Notes: generated from the sequence alone by a model not told the origin. A stretch of 64,000 nt of DNA from Oribacterium sp. C9 (GCF_002007235.1 NZ_MUHW01000007.1:80158-144157); one strand, 5' to 3'. Shown: positions 45,392 through 54,604, numbered from the stretch's first letter. Numbers and translations: made by a program.

Positions 45392-46480
45392 TTATTCTGC
45401 GTCCTTACCCATAACCTCTTTGTAGTTATCAGGTGTAACGATAACCGCATCAACCGCAGTCTCCATGTCAGGAGTCTGGCCATTGATGAGCTGGTAAAGA
45501 ACATTAACAGAGCCTTCACCTACAGACTGGGCTGAGAAATAAGCAGCTGCCTTCATGCATGTACCGTCTGCGCCCTTGTTGTTCCACTCATCCTTTGCCA
45601 TATATCCGCCGAGACCTACAACGCAGGCATCCTTGTCGAGTCCAGCTGACTCAAGGGCACGACATGCACCTATGGTTCCCTCTTCGTTGGCACCTGTGAT
45701 GAGCCATGTCTTAACCTCAGGATGTGCTGTGATAACAGATGCAGCTGCAGTGTTACCCTTATCTGTTGTTCCGTCGTAGTCAGCCTTATAGATCTTGCTC
45801 TGATCGAATTCAGGACAGTCCGCTGTGAACTGTGCTATCTCGCCTTCCGCACGCGGTACACAGGAAGATACTGTGTCCATGGTCATAATGAGCATACCCA
45901 CATCATCCTTACCGAGAAGATCGTTGTTCTTTACATACTCTGCGATCCACTTACCATTTGCCTGACCGATTACGTAAGCATTGATACCTACCCATGGAGC
46001 GATCTTGTTTCCTGAAGTATCCTGAAGTGCGTCATCGGCAGCAACAATAGGAATTCCAGCTTCCTTTGCCTTGTCAACGGCTGCCTGAGACATGGTCTGG
46101 TCAGGAATACAGGTTACGATGCCCTTCGCGTTGTTAGCGATAGCATTGTCTATAGCCTTCAGATATTCTTCCGGGCTCATCTTTGCATCTACATAGGTAA
46201 ATGTATCGCCGTTTTTCTCAACAGCCGCCTTTGCCGCGTCTCCTTCATCGATGAACCAGGTCTGATCTCCGGCCTTGTAGATACCGTAGATTACGCCTGA
46301 ACCTGAAGAAGCAGCCGGTGCAGCACTGCTTTCCTCTTTCTTTGTCTCCTGAGCCTTGGTTTCTGTTTCCTGAGCTTTGGTCCCTGAAGATTCACCTTCT
46401 ACGGAACATGCCGAAAGAGCGCCCACCATCGCCATAGCCAGTCCGAGTGCCATTGCCTTTTTGAAATGTGATTTTTTCAT
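45392..46480 (-). CDS. AraF-like periplasmic-type sugar-binding lipoprotein
   Basis: A 362-residue binding protein with a lipobox (ALSACSVEG, Cys at about 25), a low-complexity linker (about 28-60, KAQETETKAQETKKE) that holds it off the membrane, and a type-I periplasmic binding fold. PEVKTWLITGANEEGTIGA and VIVTPDNYKEV resemble the E. coli arabinose-binding protein AraF. It is the third gene of an ATPase-permease-binding protein operon. L-arabinose or galactose is a reasonable ligand; neither is proven. Confidence 0.9.
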   Translation of the reverse strand: MKKSHFKKAMALGLAMAMVGALSACSVEGESSGTKAQETETKAQETKKEESSAAPAASSGSGVIYGIYKAGDQTWFIDEGDAAKAAVEKNGDTFTYVDAKMSPEEYLKAIDNAIANNAKGIVTCIPDQTMSQAAVDKAKEAGIPIVAADDALQDTSGNKIAPWVGINAYVIGQANGKWIAEYVKNNDLLGKDDVGMLIMTMDTVSSCVPRAEGEIAQFTADCPEFDQSKIYKADYDGTTDKGNTAAASVITAHPEVKTWLITGANEEGTIGACRALESAGLDKDACVVGLGGYMAKDEWNNKGADGTCMKAAAYFSAQSVGEGSVNVLYQLINGQTPDMETAVDAVIVTPDNYKEVMGKDAE

Positions 46481-46513
46481 TTTTCCTCCTTAAAATGCAT
46501 TTGCATATTGTGT

Positions 46514-47485
46514 TTAAAGATTCTTCATGGACAGCTCGAGAAGCTCCTTCTCCCTGCGCTGTTTACGTACATAGTCTGTTGCAAGAGCGAACAGAAGCAG
46601 CCCGCCCTTTGCCACGTATTGCCAGAATGATGGAACATTGACCATGGTCAGACCTGTATTGAATGCCTGAATAAGGATGATACCGAGGAATGTTCCTCCC
46701 ATGTCACCTACACCACCCGCAAAGGATACGCCCCCGAGGATTACCGCAGTGATGGCGTCAAACTCCAGATTCACGTTGGCTGCAGGCTGTCCCGAATTCA
46801 TACGTGCAGAGAAGATGATACCTCCGATGGCACAAAGGGCGCCCATCATGAGAAAGCTTCTTCTGATGATCTGCTGCGGATTAAGTCCCGCAAGTCTTGC
46901 CGCTTCCTTGGAACCTCCGATGGCATATATGGATCGTCCGAACTTGGTCTTCGCAAGAACGATACCAAACGCCACGATACAGAGAAGCATGATCCAGACA
47001 GATAAAGGAATGTTTATTATCCTCAGTTTACCTAAAAGCAGGAATGTAGGATCCGATATAGCTACAGGCTTTCCACCGCAGATGATATAAGCAAATCCAC
47101 GGATAACAGATTGTGAAACAAGTGTTGCGATAAACGCCTCCAGCTTTATCTTGTTGACCATAAAGGAATTGCAGAGTCCAACAAGCATTCCGGCAATTAT
47201 GGTGATGATGCAGGTCAGCACAAAGGGTATGCCGTACCCCACCAGAGTAGCAGCCAGTACTCCGGAGAATGCTGCAAGAGATCCCGGAGACAGATCGTTC
47301 TGACCTGCTATGATGAGGTATGTATGTCCGATGGCAACAAGTCCGACCAGAGATGCCGCTATCAGGATGTTTATGATATTGGTGATCGATAAATAATTAC
47401 TGTTAAGTGCAGTAAACAGAATAAATACAGCAACAATGGCAGCTACAAGCACCAGCTTGTCACCGTTCAGTTTAAACTTTTTCAT
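46514..47485 (-). CDS. araH: Sugar ABC transporter permease, AraH/RbsC type
   Basis: A 323-residue permease with eight to ten TM helices of the BPD_transp_2 family. Characteristic stretches are IAGQNDLSPGSLAAFSGVLAA, YAIGGSKEAARLAGLNPQQI (ATPase contact) and FDAITAVILGGVSFAGGVG. It overlaps the ATPase gene by 4 bases. The symbol is assigned because the partner ATPase is AraG-like. Confidence 0.9.
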   Translation of the reverse strand: MKKFKLNGDKLVLVAAIVAVFILFTALNSNYLSITNIINILIAASLVGLVAIGHTYLIIAGQNDLSPGSLAAFSGVLAATLVGYGIPFVLTCIITIIAGMLVGLCNSFMVNKIKLEAFIATLVSQSVIRGFAYIICGGKPVAISDPTFLLLGKLRIINIPLSVWIMLLCIVAFGIVLAKTKFGRSIYAIGGSKEAARLAGLNPQQIIRRSFLMMGALCAIGGIIFSARMNSGQPAANVNLEFDAITAVILGGVSFAGGVGDMGGTFLGIILIQAFNTGLTMVNVPSFWQYVAKGGLLLFALATDYVRKQRREKELLELSMKNL

Positions 47486-48990
47486 GATTTTTCCACCTTC
47501 CCGATCATTGCAAGACTAAGGAGATTTGTTTCGCTTGCTTCCTCCCTGGATATCTCTCCGGAGATCTGTCTGCCCTTCATGACTATGATACGATCAGATA
47601 GTCCTATGACCTCCGGCAGCTCCGAGGATATCAGGATGACTCCGATGCCCTGCTTTGCAAACTCACAGATCATATTGTAAAACTCTGATTTTGCACCTAC
47701 GTCGATTCCCTTTGTAGGCTCATCGAGAATCAGAACCTTGGGATTGGTGCTCAGCCACCGGGCAACTATGACCTTCTGCTGATTTCCACCTGACAGCTCC
47801 ACGATCTTTTTGTCTGAAGATGGCGTCTTTATACTGAACTTACGAATACCTTCCTCTGCTGTCTTCTTTTCTTCCTTCTCGTTTACAAATCCGAAACGGT
47901 CCGAATGCTGATCCAGAAGGGAGATATTGATATTATCCGCTACAGAAAAATTCGATATGATACCCTGCAGCTTTCTATCCTCAGGAACCAGGACTATACC
48001 TTCCTTCATTGCGTCGTGAGGCGAATGGATCTCCGTTTTCCTTCCTTCCAGTATGACCTCACCTGTCTTCATCCTGTCTGCACCGATGATAGCTCTCATA
48101 AGCTCGGTACGTCCCGCACCTACAAGTCCTGAAAAACCGAGAACCTCTCCCTTATGCAGTATGAAAGAATTCGGTTTTACATAGTCTGAGGACACATCCC
48201 GGACCTCCAGTAAAACATCTCCTATAACCTTGTTCCGGTCGAGGTTGTTGTAAATGTCTCCGAGGTCACGTCCTACCATCATCCTGATCATCTCAGCCTG
48301 AGGACATTCCCCTGTCTTTACCGTATCTACATAATGTCCATCCTTGAAAATCGCCACTTTATCGGTTATCTCTTCTATCTCCTCCATTCGATGGGAAACA
48401 TAGATGATGATCTTTCCCTCTGACTTCAGCTTCCTGATGATCTTAAACAGAGCCTCGATTTCCGAATCACTGAGGGAAGCAGTGGGTTCATCAAAGGCGA
48501 TGACCTTCAGATTCTCTCTGGAATATGCCTTCATGATCTCAACCATCTGCTGATAAGCGATGCTCAGATCCTTGACCTTCGTTTCAGGCTTGATAGGCAG
48601 TCCGAAATCCTCTATTATCTTCGCCGCCATATCATTTGCCTTCGTTTTATCGATGATACCTAATCTTCCCAGTGGCATCCTTCCGAGGTATATATTCTCA
48701 GCCACCGATAATTCAAGAAGTATCTGCCGTTCCTGATATATGATGGAAATGCCTTCCTCAATGGCCTCATGGGGCGTCTTAAAGTGTTTTTCCTGACCAT
48801 CAAGCAGGTATTTGCCGGATGTAGGCTGATAATCACCATTCAAGGTTTTAAGCAAGGTGGATTTACCGGCTCCGTTTTCGCCAAGGAATGCCAGAACTTC
48901 ACCGGAATAAGCCTTAAAGGATACGTCATCCAGAGCCTTTACTCCGGGAAAGTATTTGGAAATGTGTTGGAATTCCAAAACATGTTCCAT
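47482..48990 (-). CDS. araG: Sugar ABC transporter ATPase, AraG type (double domain)
   Basis: A 502-residue ATPase with two nucleotide-binding domains. Domain 1 has Walker A GENGAGKST, a signature LSIAYQQMVEI, Walker B VIAFDEPTASLS and YVSHRMEEIEEI. Domain 2 has a degenerate Walker A (GLVGAGRTEL), signature LSGGNQQK and Walker B LILDEPTKGIDVGAK. VGRDLGDIY and the overall spacing follow E. coli AraG closely. First gene of the operon; GGAAAGGAG precedes the ATG. Confidence 0.93.
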   Translation of the reverse strand: MEHVLEFQHISKYFPGVKALDDVSFKAYSGEVLAFLGENGAGKSTLLKTLNGDYQPTSGKYLLDGQEKHFKTPHEAIEEGISIIYQERQILLELSVAENIYLGRMPLGRLGIIDKTKANDMAAKIIEDFGLPIKPETKVKDLSIAYQQMVEIMKAYSRENLKVIAFDEPTASLSDSEIEALFKIIRKLKSEGKIIIYVSHRMEEIEEITDKVAIFKDGHYVDTVKTGECPQAEMIRMMVGRDLGDIYNNLDRNKVIGDVLLEVRDVSSDYVKPNSFILHKGEVLGFSGLVGAGRTELMRAIIGADRMKTGEVILEGRKTEIHSPHDAMKEGIVLVPEDRKLQGIISNFSVADNINISLLDQHSDRFGFVNEKEEKKTAEEGIRKFSIKTPSSDKKIVELSGGNQQKVIVARWLSTNPKVLILDEPTKGIDVGAKSEFYNMICEFAKQGIGVILISSELPEVIGLSDRIIVMKGRQISGEISREEASETNLLSLAMIGKVEKS

Positions 48991-49019
48991 GGTATACTCC
49001 TTTCCTTTTATAATCTGAC

Positions 49020-49043
49020 GTGAGTATCAAGTTTGATATTCAC
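49020..49043. promoter_or_regulatory. Inverted repeat in the araG leader
   Basis: GTGAGTATCA-AGTT-TGATATTCAC, ten-base arms with one G-T pair, between the candidate -10 and the araG ribosome site. Operator or mRNA hairpin. Confidence 0.4.
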
Positions 49044-49068
49044 TTTAAAAATCTTTCTATCTAAATCC

Positions 49069-49074
49069 ATTTTA
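49069..49074 (-). promoter_or_regulatory. Candidate -10 box of the araG operon
   Basis: Minus-strand TAAAAT whose upstream edge is 31 bases from the AraC site at 49106, the same distance as at the DUF5107 promoter. Confidence 0.45.
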
Positions 49075-49105
49075 ATCCCGCGAGTTTAGAAAATCATTGT
49101 TTCAA

Positions 49106-49135
49106 ATTGCTCATAGCTTTTGATTTCTTGCTCTC
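49106..49135 (-). promoter_or_regulatory. AraC-type direct-repeat site, copy 2
   Basis: TTGCTC half-sites at 49107-49112 and 49128-49133, 21 bp apart. It shares ATTGCTCA at one end and TTCTTGCTCT at the other with copy 1, in the same orientation relative to the controlled minus-strand gene. Confidence 0.65.
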
Positions 49136-49209
49136 TATATGTATTTTCGTTCTCGGAATCAATTTTTCACATATACTTAATAATATATAAAGTTTATGGG
49201 GTTCAAAAC

Positions 49210-50352
49210 ATGAAATTAGAACATTATGTAGATAAAAGTATTAAATCAAGGATCATATTGAGAACTATTACCAGTTTTGGCCTTATGGTGGAATTAAGCA
49301 CTCTGGGAGCAGGAATTCAAAATATTGCTCTTGTTATTTCCGATGACCCACCGACCCTGTTGAACCTCGTTTTAAGCTATCCCGATGACGGTAAGCTGAT
49401 TCAGTCAGGCTCCTATGCCGGAAGAACGCTCTGTCCCAATTCTGGAAGGATAGGCAGTTCAGGACTGATGCTGCATAATGAAGTCTTTCCTCTCGAAGCA
49501 AACGACGGTATCAATCAGCTACACGGCGGTCCGCATAATCTTTCATTCACAGACTGGTCTATAGAGTCTACAGAGACAGGAACTGATTATGTCAAAGTGA
49601 CCTTCAGTGCATCTCAGCCTGACGGGCTGGATGGCTTCCCCGGAAACAGACATTACCATGTAAGCTATACCATCGAAGACATTGGGTGCATCTCCATAAA
49701 CTACCATGCGACCTCCGACAGACCCACATATATCAACATGTCCAACCACAGCTATTGGAATCTCCATGGAATAGAAGCCACATGCCATGAGGGTACGTCA
49801 GCTTCCGCGGATACATTATCTACATTAAAAAAAGAGACGCCCCACAAGAACATTTCCGGTTTAGAACAGCTTCTTTTGATCAACGCAAACAATGTCATGT
49901 TAAATCACAGTGACCACCTTCCATCAGAAATGATTCCTGTATCCGGTACGCCCTTCGATTTTCGCATGCCAATGTCCCTTTCTGAAAATCTTCAATCAGA
50001 TACACTTAGCGATCCCCTGTTCAGGAAACAGATTTCCACAGCTCAGGGTTACAATCATGCCTATCTTCTGACAAAGCCTGACATGCGGAGAAAATATCGC
50101 GGCGTTAAGCATTACGAAAGCCTGAAAAACGCCTGTACTCTTACTGATCCTTTTTCACAGCGCAAACTCAGCCTTATGACGGATGCGCCTTCTATAGTGC
50201 TTTATTCCGGAGGATTTCTATCTGACCCTTCACGCTATATCGCTCTTGAAGCTCAGGACATTCCGAACGTCTGTAATATACTGCCGGAATATATGAACAT
50301 CACGGATCCGGATCATCCTTTTCAACGCACCATACGCTTTCATATAACCTGA
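49210..50352 (+). CDS. galM: Aldose 1-epimerase
   Basis: A 380-residue mutarotase-fold protein that interconverts alpha and beta anomers of sugars. Conserved elements include the Asn/Arg region YAGRTLCPNSGRI, GINQLHGGPHNLS, catalytic His in MSNHSYWNLHG, and the base Glu in ALEAQDIPN near the end. It is a little longer than the usual 340-350 residues. The frame extends to 49120; the ATG at 49210 matches the domain start, though its ribosome site (GGGG) is weak. It is divergent from araG, consistent with preparing the imported sugar. Confidence 0.85.
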   Translation: MKLEHYVDKSIKSRIILRTITSFGLMVELSTLGAGIQNIALVISDDPPTLLNLVLSYPDDGKLIQSGSYAGRTLCPNSGRIGSSGLMLHNEVFPLEANDGINQLHGGPHNLSFTDWSIESTETGTDYVKVTFSASQPDGLDGFPGNRHYHVSYTIEDIGCISINYHATSDRPTYINMSNHSYWNLHGIEATCHEGTSASADTLSTLKKETPHKNISGLEQLLLINANNVMLNHSDHLPSEMIPVSGTPFDFRMPMSLSENLQSDTLSDPLFRKQISTAQGYNHAYLLTKPDMRRKYRGVKHYESLKNACTLTDPFSQRKLSLMTDAPSIVLYSGGFLSDPSRYIALEAQDIPNVCNILPEYMNITDPDHPFQRTIRFHIT

Positions 50353-50378
50353 TCCATCTGAAGATTTGTACACAAAAA

Positions 50379-50415
50379 TTCCCGGAAATGTATCTGTCCG
50401 ACACATTTCCGGGAA
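50379..50415. terminator. Terminator between galM and tctA
   Basis: A 13-bp perfect stem TTCCCGGAAATGT with its complement around 11 bases; A/T-rich flanks on both sides fit bidirectional use. Confidence 0.75.
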
Positions 50416-50548
50416 CATATTTTATTCCAGACCGAAGATATACAGTGGAACTCCACCATAAATCACTCTTGTCTCAATTCAAATCCGGTGCGGATATTTT
50501 TCCATTTACTCTTCTCTTTTTTGCATATACATACGACATACGAACTCC

Positions 50549-52078
50549 TTATTCGGGGCGCATTTTCGGAACGGTCTCAAGCTCCACTCTACTGTCTTTT
50601 TTTATCCTCAGGCTTCTTACAGCCGGGATGTTGGAAATGATAGTGATAAATGTGATCACTGTAAGAACTATAGTTATGGGACGTCCGAATAATGCAATCA
50701 CCGGATTTTCAGCTGTAGAAGCCAAAGATACTGCACGCCTGAAATTTGTATCCATCATTCCACCCAAAACCAGTCCCAGTGTAATAGGAGCTACAGAATA
50801 TCCTCTGGTTCTCAGGAAGTATCCTAAAATTCCGAAAAAGAACATAAGTCCTACATCAAACATTCTCGTATTGCAGGCATATGCACCGACAACACACAAG
50901 ACTGTGACCACCGGCAGGAGAATCTTTTTAGGTACTGATATCACCTTACTTACTACGGGAGTCAAAAGTGTTCCCAGAACAAGCAGGAATACGCATCCCA
51001 AAAATCCACCGGCCAGAATTGCGTTGAAGGCTTCTCCGCTGGTCTTAAGGAAATTAGGTCCCGGCTGCAGTCCATGAATGTAAAATACAGACATGATGAT
51101 AGCTGTGACCGCATCACCCGGAATAGCCAGAGTGAGCATAGGTATCAATGCACCGCCGATGCAGGCATTGTTTGCAGATTCCGATGCCGCTATCCCCTCA
51201 ACGGCTCCTTCTCCAAAGGGTACACTTGGATTTTTAACGATGCGCTTTGCCTCTGAATACGCAAGAAAAGCAGCAACCGGCCCCCCGGCTCCCGGAAGGG
51301 CTCCTACAAATGTACCTATGACACAATAATAGATAGAATGCCAGAATTCCTTTAAAACTTCTCCGGTCTTAACGACCATTTTTTCAAGTTTTGTAACTTC
51401 GCCCTCTGCACATCCATCAGAAACAGTACATAAAACCTCGGCAAATCCAAACAGTCCCACCAGTGCAGGAACTGTTGCGATACCGGATTTCAGTCCCTGA
51501 ATACCAAACGTAAGTCTGGGAGAACCCACAACGCTGTCGAGACCTATCAAGGAAAAGAATATACCGATAAGAGCAGCTATAAGTCCCTTTGAGAATGACT
51601 TTGACGTAAGGGATCCGACTGTTGCAAGTCCGAACAGTGCAAGAAGGAAATAATCCATGGGCTGGAATTTCAAGGCCAAGGCAGTAATGGGCTTTGCCAG
51701 TATGGCCAATGCAACCAGTCCGAAAACAGATCCGATGAATGAATATACTGTTGCATATTTAAGGGCTTTGAATGCTTTTCCTCTTTTGGCCAGTGGATGA
51801 CCGTCCATGGTAGTGACCACTGAAGATGGTGCTCCAGGAATATTTACAAGGATAGCTGAAAGTGCTCCGGAAAACACACCCACAACATATACTCCCATTA
51901 TGGTTCCCATTGCATCCTCAGTGGACCATGTATATGTTATGGAAACCAGAAGTGCCGTTGCCAGGGAAACCGACAATCCCGGTATAGCACCAACGAACAT
52001 TCCCGCCAGGGAACCTAAAAATGTCAATACGATAAAGCGGATATTAACGCAATATGCCAATACACCTAAAATACTCAT
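50549..52078 (-). CDS. tctA: Tripartite tricarboxylate transporter, large membrane subunit TctA
   Basis: A 509-residue, roughly 12-TM protein. The repeated family signatures GMFVGAIPGLSVSLATALL (near residue 25) and GTFVGALPGAGGPVAAFLAY (near 255) are both present. It forms the ion-coupled channel for a carboxylate delivered by TctC. Last gene of tctCBA, 21 bases after tctB; GGAGG precedes the ATG. Confidence 0.93.
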   Translation of the reverse strand: MSILGVLAYCVNIRFIVLTFLGSLAGMFVGAIPGLSVSLATALLVSITYTWSTEDAMGTIMGVYVVGVFSGALSAILVNIPGAPSSVVTTMDGHPLAKRGKAFKALKYATVYSFIGSVFGLVALAILAKPITALALKFQPMDYFLLALFGLATVGSLTSKSFSKGLIAALIGIFFSLIGLDSVVGSPRLTFGIQGLKSGIATVPALVGLFGFAEVLCTVSDGCAEGEVTKLEKMVVKTGEVLKEFWHSIYYCVIGTFVGALPGAGGPVAAFLAYSEAKRIVKNPSVPFGEGAVEGIAASESANNACIGGALIPMLTLAIPGDAVTAIIMSVFYIHGLQPGPNFLKTSGEAFNAILAGGFLGCVFLLVLGTLLTPVVSKVISVPKKILLPVVTVLCVVGAYACNTRMFDVGLMFFFGILGYFLRTRGYSVAPITLGLVLGGMMDTNFRRAVSLASTAENPVIALFGRPITIVLTVITFITIISNIPAVRSLRIKKDSRVELETVPKMRPE

Positions 52079-52099
52079 ATAATCCTCCGAAATACCTCT

Positions 52100-52576
52100 T
52101 TATGGAAAACGAACATTAAGTAATATTCCAAACAAGAGATAAATGATAAGCGAGGTGGCAACTGCGATAACAACTATCATCCACCATCTTTTTTCTCCGA
52201 AAAAACGGATCATGGCTATAAGAAAAACAACAGTAGCAGGTATGTATCCTGTGATATTCATGAGTACCTCATAAACCACTGCCATAAGGGCCACTATAAC
52301 GACCCTCTTTAAATTAATGAGACTGCCGGAATCCTTTTTCTTTTCCTCCGAAGCCATCACTCTTCTTCCGTCGGCAAACAGTGAAAATGCCAGCAATATG
52401 GCGAATACCGATATCAGTACAGGAAAAAGATAGGGAGACATCTTCCATTCTGTCTGAACACGAGCTGTATAATGCATAAACAGGCTATATATAAGTAAAG
52501 CCACGCCCAGAATCAGAACCACTATGCCATCCTGAATCTCAGGATTACTTAAAGTTTTTTTCTTATGACCATCCAT
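52100..52576 (-). CDS. tctB: Tripartite tricarboxylate transporter, small membrane subunit TctB
   Basis: A 158-residue protein with four TM helices. The first pair is separated by the short YTARVQTEWKMSPYLFP loop, and the second pair follows a basic/acidic linker (about 70-85). It stabilises the TctA channel. Operon position between tctC and tctA supports the call. Confidence 0.88.
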   Translation of the reverse strand: MDGHKKKTLSNPEIQDGIVVLILGVALLIYSLFMHYTARVQTEWKMSPYLFPVLISVFAILLAFSLFADGRRVMASEEKKKDSGSLINLKRVVIVALMAVVYEVLMNITGYIPATVVFLIAMIRFFGEKRWWMIVVIAVATSLIIYLLFGILLNVRFP

Positions 52577-52597
52577 ATGAGAACACCTCTTACATTA

Positions 52598-53656
52598 TTA
52601 AGGCTTTGCTATTCCGTAATCCTCCGGGCTGTTTGTTGCAGCTCCGGCATCAAATAACATCCATGAAACCTTTGATTCCCATGCTGAATAGAACTTATTC
52701 ATATCCTCTACAGTCTTATAGGTCTCATACAGTTTATCAATGTTGTTATCATCCATGAACTTTTTGAAATCTTCATTCTGTTCAGCCTTCTGTGCAGCAG
52801 AACGAAGAACTTCCTGAACATCTTCAGGCACATCATTCTTAACAAGCAGACTTAACGGTGTATATGGTATAGACAGATAGTCTTCAGCACCTTCCATGAC
52901 TTCGCTAAGAGCACTTACATCAGGATACTGCTCCATACGTTCTGTTGAACATACCGCAAGCATCTTTAAATCACCTGATTCAATATATGATTTAACCGTT
53001 GAGTAATTTGAATTCGTGAATTCAACCTGTCCGCCCATAACAGCAACAATTCCGTCAGAACCGGATGAATATGCGGTGAGTGCCGGCTCATAACCATACT
53101 TATTCATGATAAGAGCCTGAACATGACCTGATCCGCCCGGACCTGTATATGCCATCTGGATAGTTCCCGGATTTGCCTTGATATCATTAAGAATATCTTC
53201 AATTGTGTTGTACTTGGAATTTCCTGCAACAACAATAACTTTAGGATCATTTGCAACAAGAGCGATTGGTGAGAAATCGGCATAACTCATTTCAGAAATA
53301 CCCATGACTCTTTGGGTTCCCAGTGATTCTGCTGCGAACAAAACAGTATATCCGTCATTGCCCGCATCCAAAGTTGCCTGACATCCGACAGATCCGGATG
53401 CCCCTGCCTGATTCTCAACCACGATAGATTGTCCAAGTTCCTTACTAAGGGCCTGTGCAAACTGTCTGCCTACCAGATCGGTCGTTCCTCCTGCACCATA
53501 TGGAACTATCATGGTAATTGCCTTAGTCGGATAATCCGTCTTTGCGGATTTTTCAGCCGAAGAACCATTAGGAACCGATCCTCCACCGGAACCACAAGCC
53601 ACTGTGGACAGCACCAAAGTTGTCATCAATACCCCTGTTAAAATCTTTTTAAACAT
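52598..53656 (-). CDS. tctC: Tripartite tricarboxylate transporter substrate-binding lipoprotein TctC
   Basis: A 352-residue binding protein (Bug/TctC family). A lipoprotein signal ends in STVACGSGG. The family phrases ITMIVPYGAGGTTDLVGRQ and VVENQAGASGSVGCQATLD form the ligand loops that grip a carboxylate through backbone amides. The frame starts at 53695; AGGAGG is 1 base from the ATG at 53665 but 10 bases from the ATG at 53656, which I choose. Specificity cannot be read; the shikimate kinase gene upstream suggests an aromatic-pathway acid as one option. Confidence 0.9.
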   Translation of the reverse strand: MFKKILTGVLMTTLVLSTVACGSGGGSVPNGSSAEKSAKTDYPTKAITMIVPYGAGGTTDLVGRQFAQALSKELGQSIVVENQAGASGSVGCQATLDAGNDGYTVLFAAESLGTQRVMGISEMSYADFSPIALVANDPKVIVVAGNSKYNTIEDILNDIKANPGTIQMAYTGPGGSGHVQALIMNKYGYEPALTAYSSGSDGIVAVMGGQVEFTNSNYSTVKSYIESGDLKMLAVCSTERMEQYPDVSALSEVMEGAEDYLSIPYTPLSLLVKNDVPEDVQEVLRSAAQKAEQNEDFKKFMDDNNIDKLYETYKTVEDMNKFYSAWESKVSWMLFDAGAATNSPEDYGIAKP

Positions 53657-53707
53657 CCCTTTCATACCTCCTTGGTAATACTTCGACTGTATCACAGCCG
53701 ATATTCC

Positions 53708-53743
53708 TTTACGTTATGTTATATATAACGTAAAACGTTTTAC
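53708..53743. promoter_or_regulatory. Overlapping palindromes ahead of tctC, candidate operators
   Basis: GTAAAACGTTTTAC (53730-53743) is a perfect 14-base palindrome with the central CG of LacI-family sites. TTTACGTTAT-N7-ATAACGTAAA (53708-53734) overlaps it. They lie 52-87 bases before the tctC start. Confidence 0.6.
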
Positions 53744-53785
53744 TTATACCCCATGGTTATATTTTCTCCATTTTAACCCTGTTTG

Positions 53786-54325
53786 TCAATGTAAAGGAAC
53801 GTCGTATTTACGAAGTGAATCCACAAGCTCTTCACATATCTCAAGCTCTGTTTTGTTGTCGGTTTCCAGTACTATATCTGCTGCAGCCAGATACTTATCC
53901 CGGCGTTTTAGCATCATTTCCTCAATAAACTTCACATTTTTATTATTTTTAAGAAGTGGTCTTTCATGTCTGTCTTTGACACGTTCAAGTATAGTTTCCG
54001 GTTTTGCCGTAAGAAAAACAACTCTACCATTTTTCCTCATCTCAAGAACATTTTGTTCTCTCATGGGTGTACCGCCACCACAGGAAATAACTGCATGATG
54101 CTTTGACCTTAATTCTCTGAGAAGTTCTGTCTCGGCATTCCTGAAATACTCTTCTCCATGCACTTTAAATATATCTGAAATACTCATATTCTCGCGATCA
54201 CAAATAATCTGATCCATTTCAACCACTTCCATGTCAGTCAATCTACCGAGTAATCCGGATATGGTGGATTTACCAACCCCCATAAAACCTATGAGAAATA
54301 TGTTGTAGTCAAAAAGTTGTTCCAT
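53786..54325 (-). CDS. aroK: Shikimate kinase
   Basis: A 179-residue NMP-kinase-fold enzyme that phosphorylates shikimate in the aromatic pathway. Walker A is GFMGVGKST. The shikimate-binding residues are in EMDQIICDREN (Asp), EEYFRNAE (Arg) and ISCGGGTPM. The lid Arg is in DRHERPLL and the adenine-side stretch is RRDKYLAAADIVLET. GAAGGAG 8 bases before the ATG at 54325 sets the start (the frame opens at 54364). No other aro gene is nearby; tctCBA follows 129 bases downstream on the same strand. Confidence 0.92.
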   Translation of the reverse strand: MEQLFDYNIFLIGFMGVGKSTISGLLGRLTDMEVVEMDQIICDRENMSISDIFKVHGEEYFRNAETELLRELRSKHHAVISCGGGTPMREQNVLEMRKNGRVVFLTAKPETILERVKDRHERPLLKNNKNVKFIEEMMLKRRDKYLAAADIVLETDNKTELEICEELVDSLRKYDVPLH

Positions 54326-54458
54326 AGCAGCTTCTCCTTCAAAATGTGTCATAATAAAATACATGCTTTAAACATTTTACCAATAAGTCACTGACCTCGA
54401 TAATTCCTTTTTCCACCCCATAGATATAACCATGATAAAGGTGCAGATCCATTCATAA

Positions 54459-54490
54459 CAAAAAAACAGGTGGCAAATTCCTGCCACCTG
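54459..54490 (-). terminator. Intrinsic terminator of the PTS operon
   Basis: CAGGTGGCA pairs with TGCCACCTG; on the minus strand TTTTTTTT follows. Confidence 0.88.
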
Positions 54491-54568
54491 CTTCATATTA
54501 CTTTCAAACTGTTTTTTGTTTTTCTTCTGATCCTCAAACGAATGCTTCAGATACGTTTCAAGGAGCTG

Positions 54569-54601
54569 TTATTTCTTATAATATCTCAGTCCCTTTTCCA
54601 T
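54569..54601 (-). pseudogene. Possible broken small gene after the PTS gene
   Basis: An ATG 3 bases after the PTS stop opens MEKGLRYYKK and then TAA. The same frame stays open past the stop with plausible charged-helix codons (QLLETYLKHSFEDQ...) down to the terminator. It could be a ~35-residue gene with a nonsense mutation, or chance. Confidence 0.25.
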
Positions 54602-54604
54602 GAC

